A stretch of 40,043 nt of DNA from Streptosporangiales bacterium. GTDB taxonomy: Bacteria > Actinomycetota > Actinomycetes > Streptosporangiales > Streptosporangiaceae. The translations under genes and the position numbers were made by a program. Below are positions 32,623 to 40,043 of the stretch, piece by piece. How positions within the stretch are numbered: the first letter of the stretch is position 1; the number at the start of each line of letters is the position of its first letter. The stretch is taken from assembly GCA_009380095.1 (NCBI GenBank), contig WHSL01000028.1, positions 1-40,043 of the forward strand, written 5' to 3'. Under the pieces are notes generated by a model that worked only from the letters and a program-made list of their open reading frames with translations, did no database searches and was not told the DNA's origin.

Positions 32623-33228
32623 ATGATTGCGGTCATGGCGAAGACCCGGCGAGCCGACATGTTCACCGCGGACGGCAGGCCGTCCGACGACGACCCGCGT
32701 GAGCACGGCCCGACCTTGGGCGACGAGCACACCACGCTGGTGGAGGCCCTGCGCAGTGCTCGCCTCACCTTGGAGATGAAATGCGCGGGTCTCGATGCCG
32801 AGGCCATGGCGCGGCGCTCCGTCGAGCCGTCCACGATGTCGCTGCTCGGGCTCGTACGGCACTTGGCCGAGATCGAGCGGGCGACGTTCCGGGAGACGAT
32901 GGCGGGGCAGGACGCGCCCCGGCTGTTCCGCTCCGAGACCGACCCCGACGGTGATTTCGACGGTGATTTCGACGGTGCCGTCGCCGACCCCCGCGTGGTC
33001 GCGGAGGCGTGGGAGGCATGGCGTGCGGAGGTGGACTTCGCCACCCGGTTCGTGGCCGAGGCGCCCAGCCTCGACATCACCGGCGACGATCCCTTGAACC
33101 GGCACGGCACCGGTGGCGGGCAGATGTCGCTGCGCGAGGCGCTGGTCGGGATGATCTGGGAGTACGGCCGCCACATGGGCCACGTCGACCTGCTGCGCGA
33201 ACGAATCGACGGACGCATCGGCCAGTGA
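32623..33228 (+). CDS. DinB/DUF664 family protein
   Basis: The 201-residue protein belongs to the four-helix DinB superfamily, often metal-dependent and in actinobacteria linked to mycothiol. Conserved pieces are LRSARLTLEMKCAGLD, SLLGLVRHLAEIERATFR with a likely His ligand, and the C-terminal WEYGRHMGHVDLLRERIDG with further histidines. A tandem 12-base repeat at about 32948-32971 encodes GDFDGDFDG in a loop. ATG 32623 is used; ATG 32635 is equally possible since neither has a strong ribosome site. The gene is separate from the cobalamin operon that follows. Confidence 0.82.
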   Translation: MIAVMAKTRRADMFTADGRPSDDDPREHGPTLGDEHTTLVEALRSARLTLEMKCAGLDAEAMARRSVEPSTMSLLGLVRHLAEIERATFRETMAGQDAPRLFRSETDPDGDFDGDFDGAVADPRVVAEAWEAWRAEVDFATRFVAEAPSLDITGDDPLNRHGTGGGQMSLREALVGMIWEYGRHMGHVDLLRERIDGRIGQ

Positions 33229-33270
33229 GGGCGAAGCCGGCGGGGTGCCTGTTGACGCGAACCGGAGGGG

Positions 33271-33422
33271 TGATAGGTTCCGGGGGATTTCACTCCCTCG
33301 CAGGGGAAATCCGGTGAGAAGCCGGTGCGGACGCGCCACTGTATCCGGGGCATCGACCCCGGGAGCCAGGTCGCCTGAGGGGGCGTGACCTCACTGACCG
33401 GGACGCGTCATCCCTGAGGAGG
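33271..33422 (+). promoter_or_regulatory. Cobalamin riboswitch with RBS-sequestering expression platform
   Basis: Conserved elements appear in order: aggt (33275-33278), ggggaaatccggtgagaagc starting at 33303, gccactgt (33335-33342) and ggagccagg (33362-33370) followed by gcct. Aggt can pair with gcct as P1. Downstream, cctca (33389-33393) can pair either with tgagg at 33376-33380 or with tgagg at 33415-33419, next to the gaggagg ribosome site of cbtB; an inner ggga/tccc pair supports the second hairpin. B12 binding would be expected to reduce cbtBA expression. Confidence 0.9.
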
Positions 33423-33428
33423 CTTCTG

Positions 33429-33617
33429 ATGAGTGGACTGTCCACTCCGACCACCATCCCCCTTCCCCGCATCCGGCCGTGGCTGCTGCTCGTGCCGTTC
33501 CTGCTGCTGATCGCGTACCTCACGCTGATGGACGAGGGCGCGGTCTCGCAGGCCGGCTCCTACCTCCACGAGCTGATGCACGACGGGCGGCACCTGCTCG
33601 GCGTGCCCTGCCACTGA
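33429..33617 (+). CDS. cbtB: Cobalt transporter subunit CbtB
   Basis: The 62-residue protein has one membrane helix (WLLLVPFLLLIAYLTLMD) and the C-terminal histidine motif HELMHDGRHLLGVPCH that defines CbtB, a metal-binding partner of CbtA. It is the first gene after the riboswitch, with gaggagg seven bases before its ATG. CbtBA is a B12-regulated cobalt uptake system predicted from genome context. The stop lies nine bases before the cbtA GTG. Confidence 0.93.
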   Translation: MSGLSTPTTIPLPRIRPWLLLVPFLLLIAYLTLMDEGAVSQAGSYLHELMHDGRHLLGVPCH

Positions 33618-33625
33618 GCGCCGGC

Positions 33626-34399
33626 GTGGTACGCACGCTGCTGGTCAGGGGGCTGCTGGTGGGTCTCCTGGCCGGGCTGGCCGCGGGCGGGTTCGCCTTC
33701 TTCTTCGGGGAACCCCACGTCGAGGCCGCGATCGCGCTGGAGGAGGCCGCGGCCGCCGACGAGGCCGCACACGCACACGGCACCCACGACGCCGCGGGCG
33801 CGCACGGGCACGGCGAGGAGGCCCTGGTCAGCCGGGGCGGGCAGAAGGCGGGGCTGTTCCTCGCCACCGGCCTCTTCGGGCTCTCCACCGGCGGCATCTT
33901 CGCGCTGGTGTACGCGGCGCTGCGCGGCCGGGTCGGCCCGCGCGGCGACGGCGCGCTCGCCCTGGCCGCGGCGGGCGCGGCCGTCGTGGCGATCGTGCTG
34001 GTCCCGTTCGTGAAGTACCCGGCGAACCCGCCGGCGGTGGGCGACCCGGAAACGATCAGCGTCCGTACGGTCCTGTATCTGCTGATGGTCGTGGTGGGGC
34101 TGGCCGCCGCCGGGGTCGCGGTGGCGACCGCGCGGACGGTCACCGCCGGTCCGTGGGAGCGCTGGATCGCGGCGGGTGTGGCGTTCCTGGTCCCGGTGGT
34201 GGCCGCGTGGCTGCTGCTCCCGGCGGTCAACGAGGTGCCGAAGGACTTCCCGGCCACGCTGCTGTGGGAGTTCCGGGTGAGCTCGCTCGGTACCCAGGTC
34301 GTCTTCTGGACGGTCTTCGGGGTGCTGTTCGGCCTGCTCAGCGACCGTGCCGCCGGCCGGCGCGCCGCCGCCGCGCCGACGGGCACGATGCTCGGCTGA
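33626..34399 (+). CDS. cbtA: Cobalt transporter subunit CbtA
   Basis: The 257-residue membrane protein has about five hydrophobic helices. It begins MVRTLLVRGLLVGLLAG and has FFFGEPHVEAAIALEE, as in CbtA. The first loop is histidine-rich (HAHGTHDAAGAHGHGEE), a likely metal funnel. FVKYPANPPAVGDPETI and NEVPKDFPATLLWEFR are family motifs. The GTG start is chosen because earlier in-frame codons overlap cbtB and do not match. It would form the channel for Co2+ uptake with CbtB. Confidence 0.92.
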   Translation: MVRTLLVRGLLVGLLAGLAAGGFAFFFGEPHVEAAIALEEAAAADEAAHAHGTHDAAGAHGHGEEALVSRGGQKAGLFLATGLFGLSTGGIFALVYAALRGRVGPRGDGALALAAAGAAVVAIVLVPFVKYPANPPAVGDPETISVRTVLYLLMVVVGLAAAGVAVATARTVTAGPWERWIAAGVAFLVPVVAAWLLLPAVNEVPKDFPATLLWEFRVSSLGTQVVFWTVFGVLFGLLSDRAAGRRAAAAPTGTMLG

Positions 34400-34476
34400 G
34401 CTGCGCGTCCGGCCCCCGCCCTCGACCGTTTCCGGCGACCGCCGGCGGTCGCCCCTGCCAACCGGAAGGCCACGCA

Positions 34477-36573
34477 TTGACCGCCACCTATCCGTTCAGC
34501 GCTGTGGTCGGCCTCGCCGACCTGAAGCTGGCGCTGGTGCTCAACGCGGTCTCGCCGCGCTCCGGCGGCGTGCTGGTCCGCGGCGAGAAGGGCACGGCCA
34601 AGTCCACCATCGTCCGTGCCCTCGCCGCGCAGCTGCCGCCGGTGGACGTGCTGCCCGGCTGCCGCTTCGCCTGCGACCCAGCCGCGCCCGACCCGGAGTG
34701 CCCGGACGGGCCGCACCGAGATGGCGACCACGGCGTACGGCGCCCGGCCGCGCTGGTCGAGCTGCCCGTCGGCGCCTCGGAGGACCGGCTCGCCGGTTCG
34801 CTGGACGTGGAGCGGGCGCTCACCGAGGGGGTGAAGGCGTTCGAGCCGGGGCTGCTGGCCGCCGCGCACCGCGGGGTGCTGTACGTGGACGAGGTCAACC
34901 TGCTCCACGACCACCTGGTGGACCTGCTGCTCGACGCCGCCGCGATGGGCACCTGCTATGTGGAGCGGGAGTCGGTCTCGGTCCGGCACGCGGCCCGGTT
35001 CCTGCTGGTCGGCACCATGAACCCGGAGGAGGGCGAGCTGCGCCCGCAGCTGCTCGACCGGTTCGGGCTGACCGTGGAGGTGGCGGCGTCCCGCGACCCG
35101 GAGGAGCGGGCCGAGGTGGTGCGCCGGCGGCTGGCCTTCGAGGCCGATCCCGAAGCGTTCGCCGCCCGCTGGGCCGCCGAGGAGGCCGGCCTGGCGTCGC
35201 GGATCCGTACGGCCCGTGACGCGCTGTCCCGCGTCCGGCTGCCGGACGCGCGGCTGCGGCAGATCGCCGCGGTCTGCGCGGCGTTCGAGGTGGACGGGAT
35301 GCGGGCCGACCTGGTAACGGCCAACACCGCCATCGCGCACGCGGCCTGGCAGGGCCGGGACGCGGTGACCACGGATGACGTACGGGCCGCCGCGCGGCTG
35401 GCGCTGCCGCACCGGCGGCGCCGCGACCCCTTCGACGCCCCCGGCCTGGACGAGGACCTTCTCGACGAGTTGCTCCGCAAGACCGCCGAGGACGACGGCG
35501 ACGACGACCCGCCGGGCGGCTGCGGCAACGCCGATTCCGGACCGGGCGGCGGCCCCGGTGACCCCGATTCCGAACCCGGCGGCGGGCCCGAGGGTACGGA
35601 CGGCCGCGCCCCCGCAGGAACGGACGGCCGCTCCCTCGCAGGAGAGGGCGCGGGCGAAGCGGACTCCGCGGACGGCCCGGGCGGGGTCCACGCGCCCGGA
35701 GAGAGGGCGGGCGGGCCGGACGCCGACGTCGGCGGTCCCGGGGAGGGAGCGGGAACGGCCGGCCGGGTGCGGGTGGCCGTGGCAGGAGCACCGCATCGAG
35801 TGCCGTTGCTGCAGGTGCCGGGGCTCGGTGACGGCGAGGGGGCACCGGGACGGCGGTCTCGGTCGCGGACCCGGCGGGGCCGCGCCACCGGCTCCCGACG
35901 CCCGCGCGGCTCCGCCCGCGACCTGCATGTGACCGCCACCCTGCTGGCCGCGGCACCGCGCCAGCGCGACCGGGGCCGTACCGGGCCCGGCCTGCTGCTG
36001 CGCCGCGACGACCTGCGCGAGGTGGTCCGCGAGGGCCGCGAGGGCAACCTCGTGCTGTTCGTCGTGGACGCGAGTGGCTCGATGGCGGCGCGCCGCCGGA
36101 TGGCCACCGTGAAGACGGCCGTACTGAGCCTGCTGCTGGACGCCTACCAGCGGCGCGACAAGGTCGGGCTGATCACCTTCCGCGGTACCGGTGCGGAGCT
36201 GGCCCTCCCCCCGACCTCCTCGGTGGAGACGGGCGCGGCCCGGCTCCGCGCGCTGCCCACCGGAGGCCGTACACCGCTGGCGGCGGGGCTGGTCAAGGCG
36301 GCCGAGGTGCTGCACACCGAGCGGTTCCGGGATCCCGGGCGGCGCCCGCTGCTCGTCGTGGTGACGGACGGCCGCGCCACCGCGGGCGGCGACGTGAACC
36401 GGGCGGCGTCCCTGCTCGCGGGCACGGCCGCCGTGGTCGTGGACTGCGAGGCCGGCCCGGTCCGGCTCGGCCTGGCCGGCGTGCTCGCGGCCCGGCTCGG
36501 CGCGCGCCTCGCGCCGCTGGCGGAGCTCACCGAACTCGACACGGTCGTCCGCGACCACAGGAAGGCGGGCTGA
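34477..36573 (+). CDS. ChlI-ChlD fusion, putative cobaltochelatase AAA+/VWA subunit
   Basis: The 698-residue protein joins an AAA+ ATPase domain (Walker A GEKGTAKS at residues 36-43, Walker B LYVDEVNLLHDH near 130, GTMNPEEGELRPQLLDRFGL near 185) to a von Willebrand A domain (MIDAS motif DASGSM near residue 530). A long Gly/Pro/Asp-rich linker lies at about 345-440. The fusion resembles BchI/BchD and CobS/CobT-like motors that drive metal insertion by the large chelatase subunit, here CobN encoded nearby. A TTG start with ggaagg upstream gives LTATYPFSAVVGL, the normal N-terminus. The gene is followed one base later by cobO. Confidence 0.88.
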   Translation: MTATYPFSAVVGLADLKLALVLNAVSPRSGGVLVRGEKGTAKSTIVRALAAQLPPVDVLPGCRFACDPAAPDPECPDGPHRDGDHGVRRPAALVELPVGASEDRLAGSLDVERALTEGVKAFEPGLLAAAHRGVLYVDEVNLLHDHLVDLLLDAAAMGTCYVERESVSVRHAARFLLVGTMNPEEGELRPQLLDRFGLTVEVAASRDPEERAEVVRRRLAFEADPEAFAARWAAEEAGLASRIRTARDALSRVRLPDARLRQIAAVCAAFEVDGMRADLVTANTAIAHAAWQGRDAVTTDDVRAAARLALPHRRRRDPFDAPGLDEDLLDELLRKTAEDDGDDDPPGGCGNADSGPGGGPGDPDSEPGGGPEGTDGRAPAGTDGRSLAGEGAGEADSADGPGGVHAPGERAGGPDADVGGPGEGAGTAGRVRVAVAGAPHRVPLLQVPGLGDGEGAPGRRSRSRTRRGRATGSRRPRGSARDLHVTATLLAAAPRQRDRGRTGPGLLLRRDDLREVVREGREGNLVLFVVDASGSMAARRRMATVKTAVLSLLLDAYQRRDKVGLITFRGTGAELALPPTSSVETGAARLRALPTGGRTPLAAGLVKAAEVLHTERFRDPGRRPLLVVVTDGRATAGGDVNRAASLLAGTAAVVVDCEAGPVRLGLAGVLAARLGARLAPLAELTELDTVVRDHRKAG

Positions 36574-36574
36574 G

Positions 36575-37177
36575 ATGCCGCAGGGAAAGCCGTCCATGGT
36601 GCCCGACGACGGGCTCACCACCCGCCAGCGCCGGAACCGCGCGCTGCTGATGGTGCACACCGGGCCGGGCAAGGGGAAGTCCACCGCGGCGTTCGGGATG
36701 GCGCTGCGCGCGTGGAACCAGGGCTGGCCGGTCGGCGTGTTCCAGTTCGTGAAGTCGGCGAAGTGGCGGGTCGGTGAGGAGCAGGCGCTGCGGGTGCTCG
36801 GCGCGAGCGGTGAGGGCGGCTCGGTGGCGTGGCACAAGATGGGCGAGGGCTGGTCGTGGATCCAGCGCCCCGGTACGGAGACCGACCACGCGGCGGACGC
36901 GCGCGAGGGCTGGGAGCAGATCAAGCGGGATCTGGCCGCGGAGACGTACCGGTTCTATGTGCTGGACGAGTTCACGTACCCGCTGAAGTGGGGCTGGCTC
37001 GACCTCGACGACGTCGTCGCGGCGCTCACCGAGCGGCCCGGCAACCAGCACGTCGTGATCACCGGCCGGGACGCTCCGCCGGCGCTGGTCGAGGCGGCCG
37101 ATCTGGTCACGGAGATGGGCAAGGTCCGGCATCCGATGGACGCGGGGCAGAAGGGCCAGAAGGGCATCGAGTGGTAG
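36575..37177 (+). CDS. cobO: Corrinoid adenosyltransferase CobO
   Basis: The 200-residue enzyme transfers the adenosyl group of ATP to cob(I)yrinate. The P-loop GPGKGKST is at residues 30-37. FQFVKSAKWRVGEEQALR, the TYRFYVLDEFTYPLKWGW region and VITGRDAPPALVEAADLVTE are characteristic of the CobA/CobO family. It lies one base after the chelatase fusion, and its final codons overlap the GTG start of cobB, so the genes are translated together. Confidence 0.95.
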   Translation: MPQGKPSMVPDDGLTTRQRRNRALLMVHTGPGKGKSTAAFGMALRAWNQGWPVGVFQFVKSAKWRVGEEQALRVLGASGEGGSVAWHKMGEGWSWIQRPGTETDHAADAREGWEQIKRDLAAETYRFYVLDEFTYPLKWGWLDLDDVVAALTERPGNQHVVITGRDAPPALVEAADLVTEMGKVRHPMDAGQKGQKGIEW

Positions 37178-38577
37178 TTCCCCGGCTCGTCGTCGCCGCG
37201 CCGTCCTCCGGGAGCGGCAAGACGACCGTGGCCACCGGGCTGATGGCGGCGCTGCGCGCCCGCGGGCTGAGGGTCTCGCCGCACAAGGTCGGCCCCGACT
37301 ACATCGACCCGGGGTATCACGCGCTGGCCTGCGGGCGGCCGGGGCGCAACCTGGACCCCTGGCTCACCGGCGAGGAGACGGTGGCGCCGCTGTTCCTGCA
37401 TGGCGCCACCGGCTGCGACATCGCGGTCGTCGAGGGCGTGATGGGCCTGTTCGACGGCCGGGGCGACACCGGCTTCGCGTCCACCGCGCACGTCGCCCGG
37501 CTGCTGGACGCCCCCGTGGTGCTGGTGGTGGACGCCGCCCGGCAGAGCCGGTCGGTGGCGGCCGTGGTGCACGGCTTCGCCACCTTCGACCCGGCGGTAC
37601 GGCTGGGCGGGGTGGTACTCAACCGGGTCGGTTCAGACCGGCACGAGGAGGTGTGCCGCGCGGCGCTGGCCGAGTGCGGGGTACCGGTGCTCGGCGCAAT
37701 CCGGCGCGACGACGCGGTGGCCACACCCTCACGCCACCTGGGCCTGATCCCCGCCGCCGAGCGCGCCACCGACGCCGCGGCGGCGGTCACCCGGCTGGGC
37801 GACCTCGTCACCCGCTCATGCGACCTGGACGCCCTGGTACGCCTGGCCGCCACCGCCCCGCCACTACACACGGAACCCTGGGATCCCGCCCGCGCCCTCC
37901 CCGAGCCCGCCTCGAGCCGCCCCAGCCTCGCTGACGCGGGCCGGCCGCACGGTGCGGAGGCCCGCGAGGGCGAGGTCGTGGCCAGGCCGGTCGTCGCCGT
38001 CGCGGGTGGGGCGGCGTTCACCTTCGGTTATGCCGAGCATGTGGAGCTGTTGCGGGCGGCCGGGGCCGAGGTCGCGGTGTTCGACCCGCTGCGGGACGAG
38101 GCGTTGCCCGAGGGGACGGGTGCGATCGTCATCGGCGGTGGCTTCCCCGAGATGTATGCGGCCGAGCTCGCGGGGAACGCGCCGCTGTTGAGGCAGGTCG
38201 CGGCCTTCGACGGCCCGATCGTGGCGGAATGCGCCGGTCTGCTCTACCTGTGCGAGGACCTGGACGGCAGCCGGATGGCCGGCCGCATCCCCGCCCGGGC
38301 CCGGATGACCGAGAACCTCACGCTCGGCTACCGGGAGGCCGTGGCCGTACGCCCGTCGCTGCTCACCGAGGAGGGACAGCGGTTCCGCGGCCACGAGTTC
38401 CACCGGACCGCCGTGGACTCCGGCGAGCCGCCACTGTTCCGCTGGGCGGAGGGGGGCGCCGACGGGTTCGGCGGCCCCCTGCTCACCGCGTCGTACCTAC
38501 ACCTGCACTGGGCGGGTCGGCCGGAGCTGGCTCAACGGCTGGTGTCGTCCTCCAGGTCGCCCTCGGCCTTGAGGTAG
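37171..38577 (+). CDS. cobB: Cobyrinate a,c-diamide synthase CobB
   Basis: The 468-residue enzyme amidates the a and c side chains of cobyrinate with glutamine and ATP. The N-terminal dethiobiotin-synthetase-like domain has the P-loop APSSGSGKTT and HKVGPDYIDPGYH; VVEGVMGLFDG is near residue 85. The C-terminal glutamine amidotransferase domain has the nucleophile in ECAGLLYL near residue 350 and HEFHRT near 410. The two are joined by a variable linker. The GTG start lies within the cobO stop region. The 3' end overlaps the convergent cobN by 46 bases. Confidence 0.93.
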   Translation: MVVPRLVVAAPSSGSGKTTVATGLMAALRARGLRVSPHKVGPDYIDPGYHALACGRPGRNLDPWLTGEETVAPLFLHGATGCDIAVVEGVMGLFDGRGDTGFASTAHVARLLDAPVVLVVDAARQSRSVAAVVHGFATFDPAVRLGGVVLNRVGSDRHEEVCRAALAECGVPVLGAIRRDDAVATPSRHLGLIPAAERATDAAAAVTRLGDLVTRSCDLDALVRLAATAPPLHTEPWDPARALPEPASSRPSLADAGRPHGAEAREGEVVARPVVAVAGGAAFTFGYAEHVELLRAAGAEVAVFDPLRDEALPEGTGAIVIGGGFPEMYAAELAGNAPLLRQVAAFDGPIVAECAGLLYLCEDLDGSRMAGRIPARARMTENLTLGYREAVAVRPSLLTEEGQRFRGHEFHRTAVDSGEPPLFRWAEGGADGFGGPLLTASYLHLHWAGRPELAQRLVSSSRSPSALR

Positions 38578-40043
38578 ACCTCTTGCAGGCCGCGCAGCAC
38601 CGCCTCGTCCGGGTGCTCCCACATGCCCCGCTCCGCCGCCTCCAGCAGGCGCTCCGCGATGCCGTGCAGCGCCCACGGGTTGGACTCGCGGAGAAACGCC
38701 TGGTTCTCCGCATCCAGCACGTACGTCTCGGTGAGCTTGTCGTACATCCAGTCCGCCAGCACACCCGTCGTCGCGTCGTAGCCGAACAGGTAGTCGACGG
38801 TGGCGGCGAGCTCGAAGGCCCCCTTGTATCCGTGCCGGCGCATCGCGGCCAGCCACTTCGGGTTGACCACCCGGGCCCGGAAGATCCGCGAGGTCTCCTC
38901 CGAGAGCGTCCGGGTCCGTACGGCGTCCGGCCGCGTGCTGTCCCCGACGTACGCCGCCGGGGCCCGGCCGGTGAGCGCGCGGACGGTGGCGATCATCCCG
39001 CCGTGGTACTGGAAGTAGTCGTCGGAGTCGGCGATGTCGTGCTCGCGGGTGTCGACGTTCTTGGCCGCCACCGCGATGCGGCGGTACGCGCTCTCCATGT
39101 CGGGCCGGGCGGGCACGCCGTCCAGGTCGCGGCCGTAGGCGAAGCCGCCCCACACGGCGTACACCTCGGCCAGGTCGGCGTCGTCGCGCCAGTTCCGGCT
39201 GTCGATCAGAGGCAGCAGGCCGGCCCCGTACGCGCCGGGCGCGGAGCCGAAGACGCGCATCGTGGCGCGGCGCTCGTCCCCGTGCCGCTCCTTGTCGGCT
39301 GTGACGTGCGCACGGATGTGGTTGTCCTCGGCGTCCTCGTCGAGGCCGGCGACGAGCCGGACCGCGTCGTCCAGCATGGCCACCACGTGCGGGAAGGCGT
39401 CGCGGAAGAAGCCGCTGATGCGTACGGTCACGTCGATCCGCGGCCGGCCCAGCTCGGCGAGTGGTACGGGTTCCAGGCGGGTGACCCGGCGGGACGCCTC
39501 GTCCCACTCGGGGCGTACGCCGAGCAGCGCCAGCACCTCGGCCACGTCGTCCCCGGCGGTGCGCATGGCACTGGTGCCCCACACGGACAGGCCGACCGAG
39601 CGCGGCCAGGTGCCGTGCTCGTCGCGGTAGCGCTCCAGCAGCGAGTCGGCCATGGCCTGGCCGGTCTCCCAGGCGAGCCGGCTGGGGACGGCGCGCGGGT
39701 CCACCGAGTAGAAGTTGCGGCCGGTCGGCAGCACGTTGATGAGTCCGCGGAGCGGGGACCCGCTGGGGCCGGGCGGTACGAAGCCGCCGCCCAGCGCATG
39801 CAGCACGTGATCGAGCTCGTCGGTGGTCCGGCCCAGCCGCGGCACCACCTCGGTGGCGGCGAACTCCAGCACCCGAGTCACCACCTCCCGCTCCCCCGCC
39901 CCGGGGGCGTCGGCCGGGGGGCCGGCTGGGGCACCGGCCGGGGAGTCGGCCGGGGAGCGGCCTGGGGAGTCGGCTGGGGAGCGGGGATGCCTGCCAGGGG
40001 CCGATTCACTCCCCGGCGGGCTCCCCGCAGCCCGATCGCCGAG
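38532..40043 (-). CDS. cobN: Cobaltochelatase large subunit CobN, C-terminal part
   Basis: The frame is open to the window edge, so the 5' end is missing; 503 residues are visible of a protein usually around 1200. CobN is the cobalt-inserting subunit of the aerobic chelatase. Recognised segments include PSGSPLRGLINVLPTGRNFY, VDPRAVPSRLAWETGQ, VWGTSAMRTAGDDVAE and the C-terminal NPWALHGIAERLLEAAERG. Near the window edge a Pro/Ser/Ala-rich linker encoded by six 12-base repeats (39911-39982) interrupts the family alignment. It converges with cobB and is not in the riboswitch operon. Confidence 0.93.
   Translation of the reverse strand, partial: LGDRAAGSPPGSESAPGRHPRSPADSPGRSPADSPAGAPAGPPADAPGAGEREVVTRVLEFAATEVVPRLGRTTDELDHVLHALGGGFVPPGPSGSPLRGLINVLPTGRNFYSVDPRAVPSRLAWETGQAMADSLLERYRDEHGTWPRSVGLSVWGTSAMRTAGDDVAEVLALLGVRPEWDEASRRVTRLEPVPLAELGRPRIDVTVRISGFFRDAFPHVVAMLDDAVRLVAGLDEDAEDNHIRAHVTADKERHGDERRATMRVFGSAPGAYGAGLLPLIDSRNWRDDADLAEVYAVWGGFAYGRDLDGVPARPDMESAYRRIAVAAKNVDTREHDIADSDDYFQYHGGMIATVRALTGRAPAAYVGDSTRPDAVRTRTLSEETSRIFRARVVNPKWLAAMRRHGYKGAFELAATVDYLFGYDATTGVLADWMYDKLTETYVLDAENQAFLRESNPWALHGIAERLLEAAERGMWEHPDEAVLRGLQEVYLKAEGDLEDDTSR
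39911..39982. repeat. Six tandem 12-base repeats inside cobN
   Basis: Units are close variants of cggccggggagt and tile 39911-39982 without gaps. Being a multiple of three they keep the cobN frame and encode a low-complexity Ser-Pro-Ala linker. The tract lies in a part of CobN that varies between actinobacteria, so it probably forms a flexible loop. Confidence 0.75.

Noticed and set aside
33252-33279. TTGACG-N16-TAGGTT promoter for cbtBA
   Set aside because: The would-be -10 covers bases that belong to the 5' P1 strand of the riboswitch, so transcription must start further upstream; the true promoter was not identified.
33520-36924. Very long minus-strand open frame opposite cbtA, the chelatase fusion and cobO
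   Set aside because: It is the shadow of high-GC coding DNA on the other strand; its translation is low-complexity and the plus-strand genes have clear families.
1-40043. tRNA, rRNA, CRISPR array, transposase or integrase genes
   Set aside because: No T-loop-type sequence, array of spaced repeats, or recombinase motif was recognised in reading the window; a computed scan (tRNAscan, CRISPR finder) would settle it.
1-40043. The frequent hexamer-like string cgtacgg as a regulatory repeat
   Set aside because: It occurs mostly within coding regions as Val-Arg or Arg-Thr codon pairs and its spacing follows no pattern.

Overview
The window is very GC-rich, has tightly packed genes with many ATGA/GTGA start-stop overlaps, and encodes protein families typical of filamentous actinomycetes (IclR regulators, DUF72, FHA-plus-helix lipoprotein operons, CbtAB, CobN/CobB). 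It is most like a soil actinomycete chromosome of the Streptosporangiales or Streptomyces type; the genus cannot be set from sequence alone. No transposase, integrase, tRNA, rRNA or CRISPR array was recognised.

Layout. (1) 1-1867: end of an electron-transfer operon (FixC-like ETF:quinone oxidoreductase, FixX ferredoxin, an unusual ETF beta). (2) 1965-3107: zinc alcohol dehydrogenase, divergent from (3) 3219-8114: a carbamoyltransferase, glycosyltransferase and two sugar-type SDR genes. (4) 8191-11884: a three-subunit molybdenum aldehyde oxidase of the PaoABC type, ending in a structured convergent terminator. (5) 11938-15008, minus strand: an M15-like peptidase and a divergent two-gene urease (UreA-UreB fusion plus UreC) joined by a 22-codon ORF that overlaps both genes. 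(6) 15190-21678, minus strand: an aromatic-acid operon (MatC-type carrier, Rieske dioxygenase alpha and beta, a 75-residue unknown, a dihydrodiol dehydrogenase, two class II aldolase/decarboxylases and an IclR regulator) resembling phthalate 3,4-dioxygenase clusters. (7) 21816-32576: a mixture of intact genes (DUF72, two lipoproteins plus an FHA protein, a FhuF-like protein, a 3-hydroxybenzoate 6-hydroxylase-like enzyme) and many broken genes. (8) 32623-33228: DinB/DUF664. (9) 33271-40043: a cobalamin riboswitch followed by cbtB, cbtA, a ChlI-ChlD fusion, cobO and cobB, facing the 3' end of cobN.

How it fits together. Regions 4 and 6 suggest uptake and oxidation of aromatic acids and aldehydes: the dioxygenase would make a cis-dihydrodiol, the SDR would rearomatise it, and an aldolase-family enzyme could decarboxylate the catechol acid. 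The dedicated ferredoxin and reductase of the dioxygenase are not in the window. Region 9 covers cobalt uptake, cobalt insertion, corrinoid adenosylation and a,c-amidation under B12 control.

The most striking feature is the density of gene remnants. About eleven genes between 15.0 and 32.6 kb are reduced by internal or terminal deletions without any insertion element: a GDPD, a sulfotransferase, two MFS transporters, an Nramp transporter, an alpha/beta hydrolase, an allantoinase, an IclR regulator, an allantoate amidohydrolase, an AraC regulator and an O-methyltransferase. Several keep operon-style overlaps. The losses include allantoin and allantoate steps of purine catabolism, while a urease-like pair remains.
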